From Symbiodinium natans (taxonomy: Eukaryota > Sar > Dinophyceae > Suessiales > Symbiodiniaceae): a stretch of 64,000 bases of DNA. A program made the translations under genes and the position numbers. The notes under the pieces are model-generated. The model saw only the letters and a program-made list of their open reading frames with translations. It was not told the origin of the DNA and did no database searches. Every line of letters begins with the position of its first letter. The stretch's first letter is position 1. Below, in pieces: positions 1-10,914 of the stretch. The stretch is from positions 537,001 through 601,000 of the forward strand of contig CAJNDS010002117.1 in NCBI GenBank assembly GCA_905221605.1, read 5' to 3'.

Positions 1-118
1 CTACTGCTACTGCTACTGCTGCTGCTGCTGCTGCTGCCAACAATAGTACTACTACTACTACGACGACGACTACTACTACTACCACCACTACCACTACTAC
101 TCGAACACGACTACGATG
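1..118. repeat. CTG/CTA/ACG trinucleotide repeat
   Basis: Imperfect trinucleotide repeats (ctgcta, ctg, cta, acg, acc) fill the left edge of the window. No reading frame here resembles protein. It probably lies in an intron of the gene that starts at 2262 on the minus strand. Confidence 0.85.
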
Positions 119-621
119 ACTTCTCGTTTTGTTCAAGCAAGGAGATCAAACAAGAAGGGGGTCCCTCGTTTCCAGCCTGCCCACCCCGCTAGCAGCTCAA
201 TCTGGTTTTGGGAGATGTTTTGCAGAGTCTCAATTTGACCAAGGAAACAAGCACTCCAACATTTCGAACCTGGACATAGGCCCAGCATAGATTACGGTGC
301 TCCGGACAGGGGGATGCATGTTGCAAGTACAAGACGCACGTAGCCGCAATAGATGCGCCAAGACAGGGCAGGAAGCACTCGAGCCATTTTCAGTAACGGA
401 GTTCAGCAGACCTTCAAATCAACATAGCCGTTCTCAAACACCTTGCAGCACCTGTAGGAATGGAGTTCGTGTGCTAGTAAGGTAGCTGTTGAAGCCAATA
501 ATCTGCACCTGTCATTGCTGTAGCAGGCTTGACCGCGCTTGGCCACTGGATCGCAGGACGCAGATCGCTCTCTTGGAAGGACTAGCAGTCAGTGTTGTGC
601 AATCTTTGTGTTTGGGAGATT
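119..621. other. No coding recognised; probable intron
   Basis: The minus strand here is downstream of a PP2C exon that ends before 622. I looked for the later PP2C motifs (the GDS/GxxR and DG..D segments) in all minus frames and did not find them. The remaining phosphatase exons therefore probably lie beyond the window. Confidence 0.5.
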
Positions 622-2262
622 TTATTTCGATAGATATTTTGGAGTGCGTAGCAGGAGCTCCTGGGAGAGGTAGTCGGCGCAGGCGGTCCCGCGGTGGCCA
701 TCAAAGATGCCGACCATGTGCCCCAAGCTCTCCTGGCATCCGAGCTCAAAATTGAGGGCTTGGAACCGCAATGCCAAACTTCAGGGCGGGACGCGGTGAA
801 TTCAGCGTGTCCTGAAGGTCTGTGGCAATGGTGCGGTCTTCATTGGCAAGCCTCTGGCCTGCCTGGCTATCACCACCGCAGCTCAACCCGATCTGGCTCG
901 GGAGTGGACGCACCTGAACGCATAAGGGATCGTTGGGTGCACTGCTGTCCAGCATGAAATTCACCCGTGTCCCGTGCATCAAACCAGCCGGAACTGGAGG
1001 GGCAATGCCACCCATGTTCGCTGCGTGGGTCGGAACACGCAGTCGCCGGCTGTCCCGGTCGGCCAGTATCATACCACACTTCCTGCGGCCGTTGTACCAC
1101 AGCACTGTGCCCGTCTGTGGCCCCATGGCCGTAGCTTCAGCATCCTCGGTGGGAGAAGGCTTCGGCTGCTTCAGCAGTTTGCCAAAGTCTGGCTTGGCAA
1201 CAGCACCACTGAGGAGGTTTGCAAGCGTCGGGGGCGTGGGCGGAGGCGGCGGTGGGGGAGCAGGGGGGCGGGGAACCTGCGGCAAGGTGACAAACTGAAA
1301 AGGGAATTGCATGTGGGTTGATGCCTGGACGTGTGCGGGCGGTTGAGGCTGTGCTTGGAGAGTTTGGGGTGGCGGCACGGCCGCTGTTGGAGGCTCCGCT
1401 GCCTCTGCAATTGGTGCTGCTGGTGCTGCTGGCTCTGCTTTTGAAGGCTCTGCCACTTTCGATGGCTCGTCTGGCGTGATTGGGCGCCTGAGCTCTTCCT
1501 GCTTCTGAAAATTGGACTCCGATTTCATCCTCCGTGCCCGGGCGACGGCCTCCTCGAACTCGGCTTTCTTTCGCTTCTCAGCAAGTTCGGCCTCAGCTTT
1601 CCTCCGCTCCTCCTCCTCGATCTTCCGCCGCTTTGCTTCTGCCTCCTCGCGCTCATGCTGCTCCTCGCTTGCTTTCCACCTCTCGAGCTCCTCCAGGGTC
1701 ACCTCTTCTGCGTCCGATGGATCCGAATCCTCCGCCTTTTTTCGTCGCTTGGTCTCTGCTTTTGCAGCATCACGCCGTCCCAGTGCCACGGGCTTGGGTG
1801 CATGTGCATCCAACTTCTCCTTTTCCTCCTTTTTGAGTCGCTCGGCTTCTTTCTTCTCACGCCTACGCTCGGCAGCCCTCTGCCTCTCCTCCTCCTCCTG
1901 CTCCTCCTCTTCCTTTCGGCGCTTCTCCTCCTCCAACATCTGCTGTGCACGCCGCTGCCGGGCTCGCAGGAGCACCTCCTCCCGCTCCTTCTCCTCCGCC
2001 TCCTCGCGGGCCTTCTGTTCGGCCTTCCTCTCCTCTTCCTTCCGCTGCTTCTCCTCCACAGTCTCCGAGTCGTCGTCTACGGTCACAGCGTCTACCGACT
2101 GTACCGGTGCTGGCGGGGCTGGCTTAGGCTCCAACACTGCCTTGGGCTTCTCACGCTGGGCATAGCGAGGATCCACAGGCCTCTCAAGCTGAGTCTTCTT
2201 TGTGGCAGGGTGCGCGTAGTAGAAAGTTCCAGGCTTGGACCTGGACTCCACCCGTATCCAGC
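622..2262 (-). CDS. WW / coiled-coil / cold-shock-like / PP2C-type phosphatase fusion (3' end missing)
   Basis: The main exon (2262-812) opens after a pyrimidine-rich acceptor, cctttccag|G. It encodes a WW domain (GWIRVES..GTFYYAHP..KKTQLERP), then about 200 residues of Lys/Glu/Arg-rich coiled coil, then a Pro/Ala linker with polyproline. Next comes a cold-shock-like barrel (GTVLWYNGRRKCGMIL, then LMHGTRVNFML; the usual KGFGFI is degenerate), running straight into PP2C motif 1 (QRLANEDR). A 79-nt intron (733-811, GA donor, AG|G acceptor, phase 0) joins ATDLQ to ESLGHMVGIFDGHRGT, which is PP2C motif 2 with DGHRG for DGHGG. The frame stops at 622-624, so a donor must come earlier and the catalytic domain continues off the left edge. 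The 5' exons above 2262 are unresolved. Inference: an RNA- or proline-motif-binding scaffold fused to a Ser/Thr phosphatase. The WW and PP2C motif calls are firm; that both belong to one mRNA is likely because one frame spans them. Confidence 0.75.
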
Positions 2263-3981
2263 CTGGAAAGGCGCAAAAAAAGCTGTTTCGACAGCTACAT
2301 CCTAAGCCCAAGCCTGGACCCTGGAGCCCAAAACTCAAGCTTTGAAGGCCTGGTGGGAGTACATCCCGGGGGTCGGCCGCTGCCTCGATGCCCCTCCCCT
2401 TCCTTTGCTGCGCTTGCAGGGGTTATCAGGGGTTTCAGGATTTGGGGCGGAAGTTCGGCTGGCAAAGTGCCTGCACGGTTTCTGGCGTTCCCTACCCCAG
2501 GCACGCATCAGCGTTTCTCCACGGCACAGCAACACAAAGTCAAAAGCGACCCAGCTTCAAGGTGGGCAGCGTGCGTCGTCGCATGCTGCAGGAGCATTAC
2601 CTGTACTGTTTTTGCTGCAGGAGCGAAATGGCTGGGTGATGAGATATTGCGTCTAGTTCTCCAGAACCGTGCAACTACCCAACTGTCCAGGACTCAGCAT
2701 CACACGGGCTGCGACAAGGCAATTAAAATGTCGGCCATGTTGCGTGGCCGCAGCCTGGGTTGCCAACTTCGCGTCGGGCTGCTGCAAAGCGGAACCACGG
2801 CGTCGGCAGGCCATGGCCAGAAAATCTGACTAAAACCGATGCAAAATGATGCTTCAGAGGGTTTTTAAACTAGATGTTGGCTAAGCATGGCTGAGCATGC
2901 TTGGCTGCGCTCCTGGAGGTGAACCACGCAGCCGCAAGGTCTCGAGCTCAAGAGTGTATGCAAGGCTCGATGAAGCAGAAGGCATCCAGTCCATTGGCAA
3001 CTGCTACTGCTACTGCTACTGCAAAGCAGATGGCCGCTACGCATAAGACTCTTGCTGGTCCTGCTTCTTCTGGTGTACTGTATTCTCAGCAGCATCCAAG
3101 AGTTCAGGGGCATGCGTCCATCGAGATTATCACCTTGCTTACTGTGCTGTACGTCTCCATAGGAGTCATGACAACTCTGGAAGCACAAGTGACCAAGAGT
3201 TCAGAAGCGCAGCGCACCTCCTCGAGCGCTGGCCAAATCCGCTCCTGCAGGGCCACAGGGTCCCGACCTGTCACAACAGCACTTATCCAGGCGCTTCAAT
3301 GGAAGCGTCACATGCACAGAGTGGCACAAGAGGGGCAAAACGAGATAGAGCGAACTGACAAAAAAGTGGACAAGAAGCTTAGAAGCGACCAGGGATCCCT
3401 TAAGGATCTTTCAACTACTCTCCAGCACTGCTGATTTAGTAACGGTTCGGGCAGTAGCCTGAAGTAAACCATGGGTATCAATGTGAACTGCACCGAATTC
3501 TGTCTAGATAACGAACCCAAAAACCATCTCGTGCCTTTGTACGGCCGCACCCACCACGCGCAAAAGGCGGCCAGCCTTGGCAACTCCGGCTTCAACAGTC
3601 TCCAGAGACTCTAGATACGGCAGTGACGGAGAAGGAACTCCAACCTTGCTCTGTCCAATGCGGTCCGTTTTCGCGAATCGAGGCTGACATGACGCGCTTC
3701 AGTTTTGGGAGGTGTTTCGGGTGACCTAGTTGCCTCAGCTAACTAACCACCCCTTCGTTCAGAAGTGTGGGAAAAGATTCTGAATGCCGCGACACGGCCA
3801 TTAAAAATTGCCGTGATGCGTCTCCAATCATGCGTGGGAACACAGCTCTTCGTCTGGAGCCCATCGCCCCGCACAGGTTCACGCAGCTGCGCGCGCTGCC
3901 TTAGTTGCCATCCCGGCGTGCGTTAGGCCACAACTTGCAACATGCTGCCGAGAGAACCTTGAGTTCAGACAGTTCAGATGC
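2263..3981. other. No confident coding; 5' exons of the WW gene expected here
   Basis: The minus-strand frame open above the acceptor at 2262 (to 2338) does not look like protein. A short (ctgcta)n lies near 3000-3022. I could not pick 5' exons of the WW gene, nor the end of the lectin gene upstream of it. Confidence 0.4.
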
Positions 3982-4670
3982 CTGCCAAGCTACATCATAA
4001 TCGGTCACAGGCGCACAGTAGCCCCAGCGTTGGGTGCTCGGATCCAGACCTGGCACCAGCTCCGGATCCAGATAGCACCATTCCCGGCCGGAATCCTTGG
4101 CGACTTTGTGGGTTTTACCTGATGTTTGAGCAGGCAAGGAAGACTGGTGCGAAAGAGCAGTGTCACACATGCTATACAACGCAATAGTGCCATAGTGCGA
4201 CCTGGTACAGAAAATCGGAAGGGGGCCCGTTGCTGAATCAAATTAGGAAGGAAGGGGGGGGGGAGGGAGGGGAGGGGGGGAGTGGGGGAGGGAGGGCAGG
4301 GGAAGGGGAGGGGGGGGGGGGGGGGGGGGGGCAGGGGGGGAGGAGAGGCCCCAATGTTCCACACCACGTGCTGTGCACAAATACAGTGGCAAACACGTTT
4401 GTTCAAATCAGGAGTATCCGGAAGGGTAGCGCTTCTCCCAAGATCTTGGGAGCTGCTGTTCTCTGCAGTCAAGAGACTCCGTTGGGTGTCATCGCGTCCG
4501 TGCCTCAAACAAAAAGGGCCAAGAATGCTTGCCCAGTTGTTTCTCCATTCCCTCCAACTGAAAGCAAGGTGCAGTTGGTGTAGACATGTCGGTCTTGGAC
4601 AAACGCCGCGGCGCACAGGAAACCCTCCAACGTTCGCCGATGTTGCTGGCGCCATTGTACCAGCGGTTTC
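3982..4670 (-). CDS. FN-II-like domain in two exons
   Basis: Exon one (about 4670-4544) carries LCAAAFVQDRHVYTNCTLLS. After a 448-nt intron (4096-4543, GA donor, AG|G acceptor, phase 0), exon two (4095-3982) carries REWCYLDPE and TQRWGYCAP. Together they give the fibronectin type II order: Cys, an aromatic core, Cys, then W-C, then W-G-Y-C. Exon two is exactly 38 codons and ends at a CAG|GCATCT donor. FN-II modules bind collagen-like or glycan ligands in secreted proteins. The upstream minus-strand exons at 5903-6709 encode lectin and discoidin domains, so this is probably the same secreted or surface protein, with the 4671-5902 gap intronic. Kringle-like domains are an alternative reading. 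The exact start of exon one is uncertain. Confidence 0.5.
4246..4342. repeat. Purine/G-run tract inside the FN-II intron
   Basis: A (G)n tract with interspersed A. In the sense (minus) direction it is a long C-rich pyrimidine run upstream of the 4095 acceptor. Confidence 0.8.
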
Positions 4671-5902
4671 CTGAGCCATCCCCATCCCGAGACCGCCCAG
4701 CACGCATGATGCTCGTGATGGGCATTCTACTGCCTGTAGGGGCCTAAGAAGTACTACAGTTCGCTTGGCTAAGCATGTCTAAGCCTTAGCAGGCTTTAAG
4801 CCTTGTCAAGATGCAAATGTTCACTGGCCAGCGCCGAGTGGTGCTCAGAGATGTTGGCAAACGAAGCCCGGACCTCAGCCATAGCCACTGCGAACAATTG
4901 GCACCTCTGGATTCGGCCTCGCGTAGAACCAGGTTAATTTATCAAACTCCAACGCGGCCGAGTTGCAGTAGGCATGCCAGCTGGTAAAACCCAGCTTTTG
5001 TCCATCTTCATCAGGTTCCTGTCTCTCTCTCTCTCTAAAACCTGGAACTCGTTACTCAACAAGCTCCGCACAACGACCATGGCAATTTCCATGTTCAGCC
5101 GATGGGCCCTGTTCCTATCAGCGGCCTAATTCCGACGTTCTACATGAGGACGGCCCTGGTAGTCAGTGTTAGACAGCAAGTACACGGAGTCAAAGGTTCT
5201 TGCTGTACAGCGCTTAAGTAGTTACTTAGGATCTTCCTCACCGCTTGTGCCGGGCTTCCGGCACCTGGTGGAAGACGCGGATGCTCTGCACCGCTTTGGT
5301 CAAAGTACTGTGCCCCACGTGCTGTCTAGTTGAGGAGAGGAAGCTCGCGCTTGTCGAACCAAAAGTCTTCGTTAGCACTCAGACAGCAAGTTGGCTGGAG
5401 GCAAGAAGGTAGCGAAAACAAGGCCGGGATTGCATGCTTTTTGAGTGCAACTAAACTACCGATCAGAGACTACAACGGATACAGCGGTCTATACTTTCAG
5501 CATTTTGAGTTGTACCAGCCCGCCATGCATTGCAAACAACCAGAATCGGACATGACTGCCTAACCATGATCGAACATGATGTTCGGAGGCTTGAGCCTCC
5601 GTACATGAGTACGAAAGGGCGTATCCTAGCAGCGTGCTGCGTACCATGCGTTCAGTCTGATCCAAACTGTGCTACCGAGCTTCGGTCGCCAGCCACTGCC
5701 CTGTGTGGACGACAGCTTGGCAGGGTCGAACTCGGCCACTGTGGCCAAAAACCACTTAGCCCGCGCCATGCTGGGTCCAGTACAGCGCTCCAGCACCGGC
5801 GCCTTGCATGATCAGGACTCGGAGATGCTCGGAGATACAATGGAAATGGCTAAGAAAGCTCACTTTGAACCAACAGGCACCAGGCACACTTATCGAAGTC
5901 AC
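4671..5902. other. Unassigned, probably intronic
   Basis: It lies between the discoidin exon and the FN-II exons on the minus strand. A peptide in minus frame near 5150-5320 is weakly protein-like, but has no domain and no clear junctions. A short (TC)n sits at 5022-5036. Confidence 0.35.
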
Positions 5903-6709
5903 CCTGAAGTGGCGGATGCCAACATGGTGAGCCAGTGCAGCATTGCTGCCGAATACCAACCTGGCTGCTTGCGCCTCGATGCCATCTAGGCGTATGTGGG
6001 ACCGTTCGGAATTTAACGGATTGCTCGACACAGAATAGGCTGTCTTCCAGCTGTCGCCATCCCTGCTGATCTGCAAGTCGAACTGCTGGGGGGCGTACTC
6101 CCACTCAATGTCCACTGAGTTCAAACGTGATCGTGGAAACGAAACCTGCCATGAGACAGCTGCATCTGCATCCTCACCCATAAGGTCGCTTGCCCAGTAG
6201 GTCGCAGGATTTCCATCAACGGCGTGCTCAGCAGAGTGGGCCAAATCACTCGAGGAGGTCGACTTTGCGGCCTGCCCTTTGGCCACGTCAAGGGTCACTG
6301 ACGCCGTGGGAGGCACGGTCAGGCAGCTCGTTGCCAGTCCTGCAGGTCTCGGCTCTCAGATGGGCTCGTCCCTTGCTCTTGGACTCTTGGGGAGCCCTTG
6401 GGAGGCTTTTGTTTTGGGAGCCCAGCACGGAAAACTGCCCATCCTGCTCTGTCGTCCCCAAGCTGAATGCGGTTGTTGCCTGTCAGCTGCCAAGCCTGCA
6501 CCCAGCCCAAAAAGGAAAGATCATAAGTCAATGCTGGGGCCTGATACTGGTAGGACACTGTTTGCACCAGAGGCCTGTGCATCTTGGCACCTTAGCAAGG
6601 ACAGCTCCCCAGACTGCGTAGCTTGCAGGCAGCGACCAGCAAGGTCGGAGATGCGACCGCTCGGTGACAGCCACCAAATTTCTCGGCCGTCCTTTTGCCG
6701 AACCGCATC
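5903..6709 (-). CDS. QxW beta-trefoil (ricin B-like) lectin plus discoidin (F5/8 C) domain
   Basis: Three exons. Exon 6709-6575 is 45 codons with lectin repeat residues REIWWLSPSGRI..GRCLQA and LSLLRCQDAQ. A 79-nt intron (6496-6574, GC donor, AG|G) leads to exon 6495-6450 (AWQLTGNNRIQLGDDR). A 110-nt intron (6340-6449, GA donor, AG|G) leads to exon 6339-5903. Splicing gives GDDR-LATSCLTV, completing a W..G.I..CLTV lectin repeat, which supports both noncanonical introns. Then follows a discoidin domain: AEHAVDGNPATYWAS, WQVSFPRSRLNSVDIEWEY, FDLQISRDG, and the end motif GIRHFRV, with a donor at AGG|GTGACT. Both domains bind carbohydrates or lipid head groups outside the cell. More exons are expected on both sides. 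The lectin fold is common in non-toxic proteins and nothing here suggests a toxin. Confidence 0.7.
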
Positions 6710-8039
6710 CTGACAGCTGCGAGAATCACGTCTGGCATGCGCGTCTCCCCAAAAGCAGTCGGACTGTCCAATTTGGTACGCAAACACATGCCCTCAGGTC
6801 AACCCGAACTGTGCCTCACATTGCTCCAATGCTGGGAAACCACGTCCAGACTTGTCAGTGCGGGAGACCATGCAGAGTTCCTCCATCACACACACACAAG
6901 AAACAAACATGCACATTGTGCTGATTTCGATTTGAGACACAAACGCGTACCGGGGCATCATATGAATTGCTGACCAATGCACATCTAGATAACTTGTAGC
7001 AAAGGGCGTGGCTTTGGTCTTATTTCCCAAAGTCTACCTTCTCTCTCAATCGCTGCTAGATATCCTTCTTGGAAGTGGCCCCGCTGATGAGCATGGCCGC
7101 ATGCCCCCCATCAATGAAGGAGGCCACGTGCCCCGCATACATGGATGGCATGCCTCCATGAATGGCCAGGCAGCAAATCCAAAACCATTCGCATACAAGG
7201 CGTAAACTGAAATACGTAGATGTCACATGATAGCACAATTGCTTTTCGCGTGCTCTACATGCCTAGGTGCTGGTGTGAGCCTGTTTCTTGGTCGGAAGTA
7301 ATTACTGTGGAAAGAGACTTGGCTTTTGAGTCAGACGAATCTTATGAGCAGACGAAACCGAGCCACTTTGCAACTGAAGGCAACTGTGCAGCCAATCCCG
7401 CTCCTCACAGCTTGGACCCTTTGCAACATTCAACATCTGGCGAACTCTGGACAGGAAGCTATGTACACGCTACACGACACTGCAAGTCACCTGCAATCTG
7501 CTCACTCTGGCGATGCGTCTGCATCCGACCTAGGTGACCTCCGTGGCGACAGCTCCACTTCGCTGCGGAGAACCTGTGGGAAATCCTAAGTGCAGGTTGC
7601 AAGAGGCGTTCCTGACGAGAGTCAATCTGCACTCCTTCTGGTCCTGCGGCGAAAATAAATACCATCAACCCCAAGAGCGCAAAGGCAAGTAAAAGTTCAA
7701 ACTAAGACCCTGAACCAACAAAAAAATTCGAAGCATCCACCTATGCCCCAACTTTGACACACGTCGTGTGGCTGTTGATACCGTGGACCGGCACCAATTC
7801 AAAAATACTCGTGCCAGGTCGAAACGAACTTTTCGAACCAAGCCGAACCGAAAACCTTCAGGCCGCATCATGGGGGCGTTTTTGGGGCGACATGAATCAG
7901 CCTCAGGTGTGAGGAGCAGGGTGTTGGTTGGAAAAGCGGCATGTGCGGCATGTGCGAATGATGTAACGGTTGCGCGCCGAACCTGAGAAGCAAGAAAAAC
8001 TGGCCTTGGCAGCAATAGTTGCCTCGCAGTTTGCGCTTC
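6710..8039. other. No gene recognised
   Basis: Likely upstream exons of the lectin gene lie here, but I could not choose them. No repeat stands out except a short (CA)n near 6889-6898. Confidence 0.35.
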
Positions 8040-8570
8040 TTTAAGAGCCTGCTTTGCAAGGGTTTGGAAGGTGGACTAGCAGACTAGCAACCCGCACTTG
8101 TTTCTAGCTTGTGTTGCAAAAGGTTTGGAATGTGTCGGCTAGCAACCCGTGCTTCTTTTGAAGGGGTTGGAAGACGTGCTAGCCAACACTTGTGTAAGTT
8201 TGTGGCGGAAGGCCAGCAGCCCGCACATTTCAGGCTGTGCGGGCTAGCAACCTGCACTTGTTCAAGAGCTAGGATAGCTAGGCTTGCGCTGGAAGGATTG
8301 GAAGGATCGCCCACCGACGCTGCCGGCCAGCAACCGCACTTGTTCAGGAACCAGCGTTGGAAGGGTTTGGAAGGCGTATGGGCTAGCAAGGTTCGGACGT
8401 GATTGGAGGGGGGTGGGCTACTCCGCACTTGTTTAAGAGCTTGCGCTGGAAGGGTCTGGAAGGCGCGCGAGCGCTTGTTTAAGACATGTGGGCTAGCAAC
8501 CAGCACTTGTTTTCGGACCTTGCGGCGGCACCTGTAGTCCTTGGAAGGCGCGTGGGCCAACAACCCCCCC
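8040..8570. repeat. Degenerate 60-75 bp tandem repeat with GCTAGCAAC
   Basis: Repeated words 'ggctagcaaccngcacttgtt', 'aagagct', 'ggaagggtttggaaggcg' recur about eight times in the same order with many substitutions. All frames are poor protein, so this is an old minisatellite. Confidence 0.7.
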
Positions 8571-9129
8571 ATGATTTCTGCGTGCTTTGCTACCCTCAAA
8601 ATCAAATTTGATAGAAGCAAAACCATGCGACTCTATACGGGCCCCCCACGGCCCGCACGTGCAAATCAGGAGGCGTATGGCCGAAGAGTAGATCTCCTGC
8701 GACTTTCCTGCAGTACAGCAGGATGCGCGTGCCACTGCACACGGCTGCGTTGAGACTCTGCTAATTAAACTAGCAAAGAAACACTCCTATGATGCTTTGG
8801 GAGCTTGACACTGATGTGGATGAATGCTGTATATTTTCGCATGGTGCGCTAAGCGCCCACTAAGCCCTACGTTCCTGGCTATCACTAAACTTGGAGGACC
8901 GCGTGTGCAAGCAGGCTTATGCCCTCAGACTCCGAACATCCACCAGCCTCCACTTGCGAGGCATTATCGCGTCTGGACTGAGCCACGGCCGCCACCTGGC
9001 CATCCAGTGATGCTTTGATTTGGCTGGGATTGCCTTTAGGGGTGGATTGTTTTTTGGCCAATATTTTGGTGGTGCATGGAGGGTGTGTTCTCTACAATAG
9101 GAAAACCTCTAATTTCATAAGAAGGGGTG
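8571..9129. other. No gene or repeat recognised
   Basis: Short overlapping frames only, with no motif or junction I trust. Confidence 0.3.
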
Positions 9130-9251
9130 GGGGGGCCACATTTGCAAACACAATGCTCGCATGATGGGTTTCAAAAAACAATGACAACCGTGGAAGCGAG
9201 CTGGGGGGTTGGGGGGGGGGGGGGGGGGTCGCAGCCCCCCACGGGGGGCGC

Positions 9252-9282
<31 letters not shown>

Positions 9283-9760
9283 GCTCCCCCCCGTGTGCAA
9301 ACGCAATGCTCGCATGATGGGTCTCCAAAAAACAAATATGCTTTGAAGCAAGCTTGCACGGCTTAACCCCGCCATTTGCAAACACAATGCTCGCATGATG
9401 GGTTTCGAAAAAGACTCATATGATTTGAAGCAAGCTGCGCGATTTAAACAAGCAATTGGGTTTGGCTTCAAGCTTGCACGGCTTAACAAAGCGGGGGGGT
9501 TGGGCGGGTCGCAGCCCCCCCGCCCCCAATTGCAAATGTGGGGTGATTTGTTCCAAAAAGACTCACATGGTTCAAGAAAGCTTGCATGGCTTGACCCCTC
9601 CATTTGCAAACGCATTGCCCGCATGACGGGCTTCAAAAAGACTCATATGCTTTGAAGCGAGCTTGCAGCATCCCCCCATTTGCAAACGCAATGCTCTCGA
9701 ATGATGGGTTTCCAAAAGACTCATGTGCTTTGAAGCAAGCTTGCTCAAAAACGTGGGGGT
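9130..9760. repeat. Tandem repeat (about 75-110 bp unit) with G-runs
   Basis: The block 'catttgcaaacncaatgctcg' + 'catgatgggtt' + 'caaaaagactcatatg' + 'ctttgaagcaagcttgcacgg' recurs near 9140, 9296, 9371, 9600 and 9677. Some copies are separated by long poly-G runs (9210-9283) and G-rich spacers. Confidence 0.8.
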
Positions 9761-10399
9761 TGGGGGGGGAGGGGGCGGGCGTTTCATTCCTTTCTTTTCC
9801 TTTCGTTTCCTTTCTTTTCCTTTCAATCAATCTATCTTTATTTCTTTCTTTGTGTGTTGATTCATTTGTGTCTTTTTTCTTGTTTTTTCTATCTTTTTCT
9901 TTCTTTCTGTGCCTTCCGGCTTCCCTTCAGATTCCAGTGAAAAAACCGAGAAGTAGATGTCAAACATAGAGAAAATAGAGGGTTTCCTGCAAACATATAG
10001 AGACAATAGAGGGAAGTAAAATATGAGAATATAGCGAAGTGGTTTCTCTCTGGAAACATAGAGAACACACACACAGACACACCGTACGCGGCCGCCACCC
10101 CCCCTCCTTCAAAAAGAAAGACAAAAAAACAAAACGAATAGGGAGGTGCCTTTTCTACAGAAGCACAGGTTGCAGAACTTTGCAGAACAAGGTTTAAAAC
10201 CCATCGCCTCCTCCGACCTTTGGCGCTGTGTCCGCTGGCGTTCCTGGCCAGAGACGTCAGGGGATCCAAATTGTTCGAAGCTTGGTGCCGAACGACAAGC
10301 TCATCACCGGCCTTGTCAAACCGAAAGCCCGGGACAGAATCTAATCAACTCTCCGCACTTGTAAGTTCGAGTGGCGAAGGCAACTTTGCAACGATGGTC
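9761..10399. other. Pyrimidine-rich then AT-rich stretch without a gene
   Basis: A cctttcttttc repeat (9783-9910) is followed by a short repeated phrase around 'aacatagagaa' (9965-10065). Similar 'gaggaaaccctctat' phrases occur near 16540-16600 and 16780-16800, so these are dispersed repeats. Confidence 0.5.
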
Positions 10400-10565
10400 A
10401 ACACCCCCAACAGCAGCAACAGCAGCAGCAGCAGCAGCAGCAGGAGGAGCAGCAGCAGGAGCAGCAGTGGGGGCGGTGGCGGCGGCCGCAGCAGCAGCGG
10501 TTGCAGCAGCAGCGGCAGCGGCAGCGCAACAACAGACGCCGCAGCAGAAGCAAGCAGCAGCAAAC
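10400..10565. repeat. CAG/AGC trinucleotide tract
   Basis: Imperfect (CAG)n with GGA and GGC interruptions. It is open in several frames on both strands (poly-Ser, poly-Ala, poly-Leu, poly-Cys), so frame openness is no evidence of coding. Confidence 0.85.
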
Positions 10566-10914
10566 AGCCAAAGGCTCGGCCTCTTCCTCCTCTCGCCTCA
10601 GCTGCTCATCGCAGCATATCGCGGCAATTGAGAGCTCTACGAAGCCCTGGTCATTCCCCGGCAAGCAGTGCTAGTTGGCTATTCCATCAAGATGACCTTG
10701 GGCCTCAACGCTGATACCAATCGGACTTCAGAGCCCCTCGTGAAAAACGCCTGCGCCTATGTTCCGGCTCGTTTTCGTAAACACACGAAATGTCGAACAG
10801 AATGTCGCGAGTACTCTTTCACCTTGCCTAAACCTTTTTCGCCGCATACGTTGGTGTTTGAAGGCGCGCGTACCCTTTCACTTTGCCTAAACCTTCGCCG
10901 CATACGTTGGTGTC

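Noticed and set aside
1512-2305. Two plus-strand frames of about 216 codons
   Set aside because: They are shadows of the Glu/Lys/Arg-rich coiled coil on the minus strand and are Ser/Arg- or Leu-rich with no domain.
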